DNA of 64,000 bases, from contig NC_031770.1 of NCBI RefSeq assembly GCF_001522545.3, positions 34,535,866 through 34,599,865 on the forward strand, read 5' to 3'. Below, piece by piece: positions 39,370 through 48,624 of this stretch (position 1 is the stretch's first letter; every line of letters begins with the position of its first letter). The notes under the pieces were generated by a model. That model did not search any database and was not told where the DNA came from. It saw nothing but the letters and a program-made list of their open reading frames with translations. This stretch comes from Parus major. Its lineage: Eukaryota > Chordata > Aves > Passeriformes > Paridae. Made by a program: the position numbers and the translations under genes.

Positions 39370-42300
39370 GGAGGTCATGGGCTGTATTTTCTGAGGGATA
39401 AACACCATCTAGAGCCTTTGATAACTTTAAAATTGGGCCCCCAGAAGGAGGTATTAGAATTTATAGTTGATACTGGGGCAGAGAGAACTTGTGTAGCAAA
39501 TATCCCAGGGGATGTAATGTGAGTAATGACAATGTGAAGGTTACAGGAGCAAAAGGAGAAGGGTTTAAAGTTCCTGTCATTAAAAATGTAGTAATTGAAG
39601 GGGAAACCAAAATAGGAATGGGAGATGTCTTATTAGTTCCTGGAGCAGGTAGCAACTTATTGGGGTGAAATTTACAGATACAATTAGGAATAGGGGTTAT
39701 ACCAGAAGAAGGGAAGATGACAGCCAAAGTGTTAAAACTCAGACAGGATGATGAGGAAAAGATTAGCAAAGAACTTTCGGCTGCAGAAGGAAATAGGAGA
39801 GAACTGAATATTGACCCCATAAAGATCATGCTTGAAAGAGAAGAATGTCCCATACATGTGCATCAGTACCCTCTATCTTTAGAAGGAAGAGAAGGCTTAA
39901 AACTGGTAATAGAAGAATTAACAAAGGAAGGGACATTTGTAACCTTTTAAGTCTCCTCATAATTCCCCTGTTCTCCCAGTAAAGAAGCCTGATGGGAATT
40001 ACAGATTAGTGCAAGATTTAAGGGAGGTAAATAAAAGAACACGAGCCCGTTACCCTGTGGTTCCTAATCCTTATACTCTTTTAAGTAAAGTCCCACTCCC
40101 AGCACCAATGGTTTATTGTAGTGGATCTTAAAGATGCTTTTTGGGCTTGCCCATGAGCAGAGACAAGCCAAAATATTTTCACTTTTGAATGGGAAAATCC
40201 AAATACTGGGAGAAAGCAGCAACTAAACTGGACAAAATTACCACAGGGATTTACTGAGTCTCCAAACCTATTTGGACAAACTTTAGAAGAAATATTACAA
40301 ACTTTCCCCACTCATCCTGGAATACAAATTATCCAATATGAGGATAATCTTTTATTATCATGGGAAGTTGAAGTTTGGGAAGCTACTATAAAACTTTTGA
40401 ATTTTCTTGGGGAAGAAGGATTAAGAGTATCAAAAGGGAAATTACAATTTGTGGAATCAGAAGTAAAATATTTTGGTCACTTAATAAGCAGAGGTAGCTG
40501 AAAGCTAAATCCTGAGAGGATTGTAGGGATTCTATCTCTTCCCCCTCCCTCTTCAAATAAGGAAGTTAGAAGGCTACTTGGATTATTGGGATATTGTAGA
40601 CTATGGATCGAAGGATATACACAGGCAGTAAAATTTTTATATGAAAAATTGACAGAGGGAATATAAAGTAGACCAGGGAAGATGATAATAAATTAGAAGA
40701 ATTGAATATGAAACGCCTCAGTACCAGCTTTGAGCTTACCCTCATTACAGAAAAGCCCTTTCATCTGTATGGGAATGTGGAAGGTGGAGTAGCTTATGGA
40801 GTTTTAGTCAGGAGTGAGGAGGAGTGAAAAGACCAGTAGCTTCTTTATCAAAATTGTTGGATCCAGTAAGCCATGAAAAAAATGGTGAAAAATGGTTAAT
40901 AAGCTCTAGGATGTTAAAATATAAAGCAATTTTGATAGACAGTGATGACTTGACACTAGAAGTAAACAAAAGTTTGAATCCAGCTCAAATTTCTATATGG
41001 AGAACTAAACACATAATTGTTTAGAAATTATCCAATACCAAACTGAAGTTCAGTAAGATCTAGCAGAACAAGCCCTCCTAGAAGGGGAAAGAAAATATAT
41101 TGATGGTTCATCCAGATGCTTACAAGGAAAAAGAATGTCAGGATATGCCTTGGTTGATGAGAAAAATATTCAGACCATCTAAAAAGGAAAATTACTGTCA
41201 AATTGGTCAGCTCAATCTTGTGAATTATATGCTCTAAAAAGTGTACTAGTATATTTAGCACACAAGAAAGGAGCCTTATATACTGATTCAAAGTATGCTT
41301 TTGGGGTAGTACACACTTTTGGAAAAATTTCTGAAGAAAGGGGGTTACTAAATTCAAAAGGAAAGGGACTGGTACATGAGGGAGTCATTGTAGAGGTTCT
41401 ACAGGCATTAAAATAGCCTGAAAAAATAGCTGTGGTACATGTTAAAGGACACCAGAGGAATGACCTCAGAAGTAAAAGGGAATAATTTGGTAGATCAAGA
41501 GGCTAGAGATGTAGCAGAAAATGCAACCAAAAGGGTTATGTTAATTTTGACCCCAGATAAGGAAGAATTGGAAGTTCCAAAGTTTAGTGAAGCAGAAGAA
41601 GAGAGGGATAGGGAGAGAGCAAGATCAGTCTGGGAAATGGAAACTTCCTGATGGGAGGCAGTTACTTAATAAGCCACTTACTAGGAAAATACTAGAATAC
41701 ATGCATCAGAAAACTCATTGGGGTACTCAGGCTTTGTGTGATCACTTTCTAAGGAATTATGGGTGCATTGGAATTTTTGGATTGGCAAAGCAAATAACTA
41801 AGAAATGTAAAACTTGCCAAAAGGTAAATAAAAAGGGAATGAGAAAAACAACATTAGAAGGCCACAGGTTTGCTCTGTGACCATTTCAAAGTATCCAAGT
41901 GGACTTTACTGAACTTCCCCAAGGGCAGAGGTAGAAGTTTTTATTAGTAGTAACAGGCTGTTTAACTCATTGAGTAGAAGCTGTTCCCACCGTCAGAGCT
42001 ACAGGCTAATGTGGTATGTAAAAACCCTTTTGGAACAAACAATTCCCAGGTATGGAATGGTCAGTAGAATAGACTCAGATGTGTGAGATTTCATGTGTTC
42101 ATTTCAAGAGTCTTACAGGAAATAACTCAAGCCCTGGGAATAAAATGGGAAATACATACCCCATGGCATCTACAGAGTTTGGATGAACCAGATTTTAAAG
42201 AGAACTTTAACAAAATTAATGATCGAAACACAAATGTTGTGGGTAAAATGTTTACCTTTGGCTCTACTGAGGGTCTGAACACAACCCAGATCAGACCTAG

Positions 42301-42710
42301 GAGTGTCACCCTATGAGGTGATGTTTGGATTACCCTTTTTGACCACCCAACATGAAACTACTGCTTATGAAGTAGGGAAAATGAGTGTTAGAAACTATAA
42401 TTGCAAGAACTTGAAAATTTGCAGTTGAAAGGGATAATCCCTCAAACCACACCTTTAGAATTTAAAATTCATATTATCCATCCAGGGGAATGGGTACTAG
42501 TGAAAACATGGAAAGAACAATCCATGTTCTTTCCCAATGGGAAAGTCCTTTTCAGGTACTACTGACGACTGAGGCAGCAATCTGAACTAGGGACAGAGGA
42601 CGAATCCATGCCAGCAGAATCAAAGGACCTGTGAAGGAACCTGAGGAGTGGACTATAGCATCTAAACCTAAGACTCTTAAACAGGGACTGAGTGGTAATG
42701 AACTGGGATG
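39370..42710 (+). pseudogene. pol: ERV pro-pol remnant (protease, RT, RNase H, integrase)
   Basis: Protease: the aspartyl active site D-T-G-A is intact at 39469-39480, but the frame breaks near 39522 and there is a further stop near 39667. RT: recognisable from about 39800, frame broken near 39948. The catalytic YxDD box is Y-E-D-N (40337-40348), so one of the two aspartates is lost. RNase H (about 41090-41500): a D near 41102, an E near 41222 and a D at 41285-41287 are present, as is the later HVKGH motif, with stops between. Integrase: the zinc-binding region lies at about 41701-41835; the first catalytic D (41902-41904) and a D-S-D (42072-42080) remain, but the catalytic Glu region near 42175-42220 is not clearly conserved. 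The C-terminus overlaps the start of env. Dead gene. Confidence 0.93.
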
Positions 42711-45055
42711 ACCCAAATGATCCAAGGAATGTACAAAGAATCACACATAATTGGGAAATAAGGCCAACTTATACCAAGTGGTTTCAAGTGCCACCTGGAC
42801 AAACTCTGAGAAGCCTCCAATATCCCCCTTGGCGGGGAGTACTTCCACTTCAAACAGGAGGATCAGGGCTGTTTTGGTCAGAGAGTTCTCATATTCTGGC
42901 CTTAGACTATGACTTATGCAAAGAAGAGGAGGAATTACAATTCCCATCAGTGGCATATCATATACCCTGTCGGACTCATCCCAATACTGGACATACTGGC
43001 TGGGTTAAATGTATATTTTTAAATTGTGGAAAAAATTGGTACTGTTGTTCACAAAATTGATGCTCTCATTGCATGAAATGTCGAGTGCCAAATCTATTCT
43101 TTATCCAGACAGAACTAAGAACAACCAAAATAATAACTTTGCTTTGTGGACGGGAATTACTAGTGCCTGTTGAATGGAATACACCTGAGGAACTGTGGGA
43201 AACTAGTTAAGAAATGTCAAACATTATTTGCATGGAAATTAGCAAAAAGGAAGTGATGAGGAAATAGACGACAAGACTGGGTTGGCTGCTGTACTTGCCA
43301 CCAAGAAGATCGTAACACCTTCTTATAGGCATGGGAGATGGGGGTATAAGCCATACCTGACCTCTGTTATTCCTTTTTCTGTCACTCAATTATGTGTTTT
43401 CCCTTTTGGAATACTAGCAAAATCATGTCACAAATGCTACTGAATGCTTTACATGGCGAGAAACCAATGTCAGATCTATGTCAACAGTCACTGGTATAAC
43501 CCATCCAAATTAGGTAACTGTACATAAAATGGGGAAAAGTCCTGGATTGCAGAAAACTTAGGAACAAGTGGTAACAGTCTGGGAAGTGAATGTTCAAAAG
43601 GGGAGAAATGGGTTTCTTTCACATTTGCCTTTAGAAGTAAGTAGAGCCCAAGATTTGATAAAAGAACAATTAGTAAACAAAAAGGCAAAGCCAGCATAGC
43701 AATCTAACTCTCTATCTAATCCCACGTCAAGATTTGTATGCCACACTTAAAAAGCAATTTAAAAAGAAAATAAATATCTCGAGATTTGAGAAAAACCTTT
43801 TGAGCTCCTTAAATGGAACCGGAAAAATATAAGGGGGGGAAAACTGACCAGAAGGGTGGATACTAATAATAATAAAAATAATAGTGATCAGAGAAGAATG
43901 TCTCTGGTGCACTGGGAAAATTTTTCTTAGCAAAGTCAGAAATACTCCCTGTAAGACTTATAAGTTAGTAATGGAACTTTTACGTGGTGGATTCCAGAGG
44001 AACCAACTCTGTATTGGACTCAGAGAAAAACGAAAGAAAAAAATTGTAAGTATGATAACGAAACCAGACTTTTCCAATGTAATGCTACAGGCAAGAATCC
44101 TTATTTTGGGATCCCAGAAATATCCAAGTTTTGGGAGAATATAAATCAACAGAAAAATTATTATTGGAAAGCACCAGTTGGCTTATTTTGGATATGTGGG
44201 AAAAGAGCATACCCAAAGTATATCCCTTCACGGTGCAAAGAGAGTTGTACTCTGGTAATCATACAGCCAGGATTTTTTCTTTTACCAGGACCAGATGGAG
44301 ATCAATTAGGAGAACCAGTTTATGAAGACTGAAAAAGAAATAAAAGGGAATTGATTGGAGGATTTAAAATATGGGAAGATGAGGAATGGCCTCCGAATGC
44401 AGATTGAAAACATATGGGCCAGCCGCCTGGGCACAAGATGGGAGTTGAGGATATCGAACCCCAATTTATATGCTAAATCTCATCATAAGGCTCCAAGCTG
44501 TTGTGGAAATCATAACCAATGGGACAGCCATGGCCATGGAATTAATAGCAGTCAGCAATGCCAAACCAGAGCTGCAGTATCAGAATAGGCTGGAGTTAGA
44601 CTATTTATTAGCTGAAGAAGGGGGTGTTTGCGGGAAATTTAATACATCAGATTGTTGTTTGAAAATGGATGACAATGGGAATGCCATCCTGAAAAATAGC
44701 CCATGTGCTGGTCCAAAAATGGGAACCAATGCTAAAAACTAGCTATTGGGATAATGCATTGGGAATAGAATGGTGAAGAAGCTAGGCTTCTTCCTTTTAT
44801 GTGCTACAGCTGGTTTGATATTTCTTCCTTGCTTAATGCCCTATTTTATTTGGCTAATCACCAACACAGTCCAAGGCATGCAAGTGGTAAAAATGCTTAT
44901 GGACCCAAAATTGGCTGGAACGGCACAAAAGATCATGGTATTAAAGAAACAAAATAAGACGTAAGACCCCATTGAAGAAGCAAAATTGATTTGTAAAAAA
45001 AATGAGAGAATAATGGAGGTTAGAAAACAAGAATTAGTGCTCAAGCCAAATGATT
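42692..45055 (+). pseudogene. env: ERV env remnant (surface and transmembrane subunits)
   Basis: The envelope gene starts near 42692, overlapping the end of pol, with an open surface-subunit stretch to 43060. From 43060 to about 44130 it is fragmented by stops in all frames. The transmembrane subunit survives as two open pieces in different frames. One (44470-44742) holds the heptad region and a cysteine cluster in which one Cys is separated from a Cys-Cys pair by seven residues. The other (44770-44964) holds a hydrophobic membrane span and a short basic tail. A stop and a frame change separate them. Several N-glycosylation sites remain. It is described only as a broken gene; the whole Env cannot be made. 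Confidence 0.85.
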
Positions 45056-45063
45056 TATAAAAC

Positions 45064-45076
45064 AGAAGAGGGGAGA
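45064..45076 (+). other. Polypurine tract
   Basis: AGAAGAGGGGAGA, 13 purines ending two bases before the TG of the 3' LTR. This is the expected primer site for plus-strand DNA synthesis, and it confirms the LTR boundary. Confidence 0.85.
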
Positions 45077-45077
45077 T

Positions 45078-45651
45078 TGTTATAAATGCATATTACAATA
45101 TTGGCTTTTTGCAAATATTAAAATGGATACTATATGTATAATGTTAAAGTAACTTTGCTGTAGAGTTTTTATTTCTGCTATCAACTAAACTTAGACATGG
45201 AAGTGAAGTAGCTGATATAGTTGTGCTTGTGGCAATTGAACTGCCTGCATGGTTGGGATAACATCCAGTGAAGGCCCCTGCTACTGATGTGCCAACTATC
45301 AGCACTTACTGTCTATAGGAAGTATGGACCAAAACCCAAGCTGGAGGTGATACTGAGAATGGACTAAAATCACAGTCAAGAAATGCACATGCTCCAAAAA
45401 AGCAGGCTTGAGGAGGAGCCATGCTAAACAGTTCTGAGAATATGTAAACTAGTTTGGGGAAAAGTTTAAATATGCAATAGGCTGATGCAATAGAAAAAGT
45501 ATGTAAAGTATGTCTCTTAAATAGCAGGTGTGCTCTTGGCTGAATGCCAAGCACCCAGCTTGCTTTAAAGCTTTACTTTATTCTCTTTGTCTCCTGTTGT
45601 CATTTACTGAACTTTCAAATTTTACCAGGAGAGTGAACCTCATTTTTCACA
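45078..45651 (+). mobile_element. 3' LTR of the endogenous retrovirus
   Basis: 574 bp, collinear with the 5' LTR. The first 185 bp differ at about ten sites. The TATA region has changed (TATGTAAAG near 45499), and the ATTAAA signal reads ACTGAA (about 45606). Two deletions relative to the 5' LTR account for most of the 27-bp length difference. Confidence 0.95.
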
Positions 45652-45655
45652 TTGG
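45652..45655. repeat. Target-site duplication, right copy (TTGG)
   Basis: Matches 36167-36170 exactly, directly after the 3' LTR. Confidence 0.8.
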
Positions 45656-46259
45656 AAAACAAGCCAGTTTAAAACTTTTTGTATAACTTTAGTCAATGGA
45701 TTTTGTTTGCCTTTGCCCTGGAAAAAAGAATTTTAAGTTTCTTTCCAGAATATTCCACTGGGGGAGGCCTGATGGGCTTGGCATTTCAACAGACTGGGAA
45801 TAGCCCAAAAGATAAAGAGCCATCAGCAGCCATTAATGGAATACCAACAGCCATCTACAAAGTCTACCCCAGACTCTGCCTCTGACAGAGTTGGAGACAT
45901 CTCCTCTGGAAAAGAGGGAAAAGAACATCAAGGAATGAAGATCTGATTAACATCAGAAGTGAAGAAATTGGGATCCAATAGGAGACCTAATATTAAGAAC
46001 TATGCAACCTGGGACCAATGAACAACAGCCCAATTAGTTTCTGTGAGTTTAAACTGTATAAAAGATCTGAAAAAAATCTAGTAAAATCTGTGTGTCATGG
46101 AATGATTCTCTCCATGCACCTGGGCTATATGTGGATGAGATGATTTCTGTGGTACATCCTGGACAGAACAACATCCTGGCCAGATAATAAAGTAATGCCT
46201 TGACTCTCTAACATTAAAAATGTTGGATGGTTTTCATTTTTTCTACAGTTTTGGTTACA
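45656..46259 (+). mobile_element. Older solo LTR, right piece
   Basis: This is the continuation of the LTR that starts at 36113. It has a good TATA box (TATAAAA, 46057-46063) and an AATAAA (46186-46191) 129 bp later. A further 68 bp leads to the end, TTTTGGTTACA. The GTTACA terminus is the inverse of TGTAAC at the left end. No internal retroviral genes accompany it, so it is a solo LTR. I see no matching target-site duplication (flanks ATTAG and GAATC), which may reflect age. It is probably an ERVL-type avian LTR, not named. Confidence 0.6.
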
Positions 46260-48253
46260 GAATCATCTTGCAATGATACTAAAACTGGGGTGAGTGGGAC
46301 AGGTGGAATAAAAAGTATATTTGGTTATAGGTAAGTAGGGTACAGGAACTGGTATTATGAATGAAGCACTGCCTGTTAAATAATAAACATAATAAATAAA
46401 TAAATAAATAATAAAGTTAAATGATTAACTTGCAAACACATACCTAAAAAATGTACATTATGTATTAAAACAAATGCTTGTAGAATGTCAGGGTGAATTC
46501 CCAAGTGTCCAACTGACATGACCTTGCTGTACAGAAGAGAAAGTAGAGAATTTGTATGGAAAATAAAAGAGACAAAATCTGACTCAGGAAATACTCAGGA
46601 GAGCTGTTCTCCACAGAAAACAGGGGAGCTTAAGCCCCTGTTCTATGGCCATGCAGGAACACAATGCTTGCACCCTACCTGGGAATAAACAGGTTTCCCT
46701 GCAAAAAATTGTTTCTCCCAGTGCTCATTTCTTTTCCAAGAGCAACTGTGCTGCTGACTCCAAACTCTGGTTTCTGCCTAACTTGATACACTGAGGCAAA
46801 AACCATGAGAGGGTAGTAATGTATGTTTTTCTTGAAGGGCACTCCAGAAAAATTGGTTTTATTCACCAATTTTATTCACCAATATTGGTGAACTCATAAT
46901 TGCAAAGTTTTCAAATTAATTCCATAGTAGGTGGAAATATTTATGTGTAACTAGAAATTCCGGCCTTTGTTTTAGTATGGTTGGACTTTGGTCTCTGCTG
47001 GTTGATTTGAGACAGTTGTATTTAGGCTCTCCAAAATTAACATACAGAAAACAACCTGTGGACAACACCTTTTTGGTTTTTATGTAAGAACAGGTTCATG
47101 TTTCTGACTATATGTACTACTAATATTGAACCTAACTCTTCAATGTAATAAGTTTTCAGTCCTTATTTCCTTGATATTTCCTTACTTCTTTTGTATGAAT
47201 TCCCCACTTGTTTACACTGAGCCAATCCAGCTTCTAGTGAAGATAGTGGTGTAATCAGCCACTTCAAAGATGCCAGGCTTCCGACTGACTTATATATGAC
47301 GAAAAATTTACAACAGGACGCCTGTCCTCGTTTCAGTGGTGCAGAGACACACTGACTCAGTCAGTGTAATCCCTTTTGCAGCAGAAGGGGAATTAGAGTG
47401 GGTTTGTTATCACACTCAGCTGTTTCCTCAGCTGTGAAGGAATTGAACAGGAATATTTTCAACTGAGCATCCCAACAGATGGGGCAGGGATATATTTTGG
47501 GTGTTAGTCTCCCAGGGCACCTTGGTTTCATCAGGGCTCTGATATTCTCCCTACAAGGAATGAGTGCGTCCGCTGGGGCAGATCCCTGTCATACAATCCT
47601 GCCATGGTCACAATTTCCTAGGGAACTGGAAAGGTCTTATCTGTCTAATGAGGTCCATTCTTGCAAATGGCTTCAGTGAATCTATGTTTTTACAAAGAAA
47701 AATGGTTTTCCAGGAACCCCACATCTCTTTCTAACAAGACTGAGTAGCAAAAAGTGATTCTGGAGTAATGATAACACATTCAGTGGATGCAAACACATCT
47801 AGTGATTTTTTCTAATATAGGAAAAAATACAGTCTTGAGAAGAATTAGGCTATTGGTCTCTTTCACTCTCTTGACTACCTTTTGAAACTGTAATTTGCAA
47901 GTTCCCTGCTATATGTGTATGTACAGCATGGTTGAAAGGGTAGGGCACTGAATGGCACTTTGCTGTTTTAAAATGCACTGTTCAATCTGTGGCAAACCAG
48001 TATTTCTTTGGTGAATTGTGTAGAGTAAGCAGACTGTTCATGACAGCTCTATGAATAATAATGGTGAATTCATCATGATGCTTTTGCTCCTGCTGGATTT
48101 TATTATCCACTGTAGTGCCACAGTAACTATTACTGAGCTGCAACTTTTCGGGACGTCAAAAGGCTGCAAGTTCAGTAGAGAAAAACTGTTTTCTCATTTT
48201 TCTAATCTATTTCTGCATCTACAACAACTCTGAGTTTAACATCTCATACAGAC
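46260..48253. other. No gene recognised; AAAT repeat
   Basis: An (AAAT)n stretch lies at about 46388-46415. There are no other recognisable elements or coding features. Confidence 0.5.
46388..46415. repeat. (AAAT)n microsatellite
   Basis: About five units of AATA/TAAA, flanked by further AT-rich near-repeats. Confidence 0.8.
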
Positions 48254-48272
48254 TTAATACTTTACCTTCTTC
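48254..48272 (-). CDS. Candidate terminal coding exon start
   Basis: Read on the minus strand, a pyrimidine-rich tract ending TCCTCCACACAG is a plausible splice acceptor, with the exon beginning GAAGAAG at 48272. Joined to the exon at 48448-48550 it keeps the frame, adds six residues (W-K-K-V-K-Y) and reaches a TAA at 48256-48254. This gives a short basic C-terminus. An alternative is a 7-nt exon followed by GTAAAG. Transcription is not shown, so this depends on the better-supported exon upstream. Confidence 0.25.
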
Positions 48273-48447
48273 CTGTGTGGAGGATAAAGATTCAGGAGAA
48301 AGATAGGCAGACTCTAAAAAGTCATTCCTCAGACAGTTTTTTCTCTTCTCTTCATTATCTCCTTCACCAGTCTCCACTTTTTCCAGTCACTTCCTGTTAA
48401 CCCAATGATCTCCCAACCTGAACAATTGTATAAATATTCCCACTTAC

Positions 48448-48550
48448 CATTTTCTCTGTGGAAGCTCATTTACTTGTCTTCCCATTCTTGCTAGAAGTTT
48501 GTGGCAGCCCAGAAGGGCTAATAAGATGCACAGGAGGAGAACAGAGATAC
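48448..48550 (-). CDS. Candidate internal exon, membrane span and tail
   Basis: 103 nt bounded by strong splice signals on the minus strand. The acceptor has a branch-point-like TTCTAAC and TTTCCCTTCTTATGTGTTCTAG, and the donor is ATG|GTAAGT. In one frame (phase 1 in, phase 2 out) it encodes a 14-residue hydrophobic run (ISVLLLCILLALLG), then CHKLLARMGRQVNELPQRK, as expected for the anchor and basic tail of a type I membrane protein. A second frame is also open nearly to the end, so the coding frame is not proven. An upstream donor (CTGG|GTAAGA, exon end 48624) would leave a 73-bp intron and fits the phase. I do not recognise the protein, and a noncoding spliced RNA is a real alternative. Confidence 0.35.
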
Positions 48551-48623
48551 CTAGAACACATAAGAAGGGAAAGTTAGAATTTGAAATCATGAGTTCTGAA
48601 TCTTCATCTTTGCATATTCTTAC
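48551..48623 (-). other. Candidate short intron
   Basis: 73 bp on the minus strand, from GTAAGA (48623 downward) to the TTCTAG acceptor at 48551. The exon that would precede it ends …CAGCAGCAGCTCCTGG. In the required frame that exon is open for only about 20 codons before an upstream TGA, so its left edge is unresolved. Confidence 0.3.
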
Positions 48624-48624
48624 C

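Larger units (their letters stand above)
36171..45651 (+). mobile_element. Gammaretrovirus-like endogenous retrovirus (ERV1 class)
   Basis: A complete provirus of 9.48 kb: LTR, primer binding site, leader, gag, pro, pol, env, polypurine tract, LTR. It has TG/CA ends and a 4-bp target duplication. The class is shown by the gag capsid type, one stop codon separating gag from pro in an otherwise in-frame arrangement, a tRNA-Pro-like primer site and the 4-bp duplication. All genes carry multiple stops and frameshifts, so it cannot make its proteins. Its orientation is plus. It inserted into an older LTR (36113-36170 / 45656-46259). LTR divergence implies a moderately old insertion. No closer family name is assigned. 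Confidence 0.95.
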
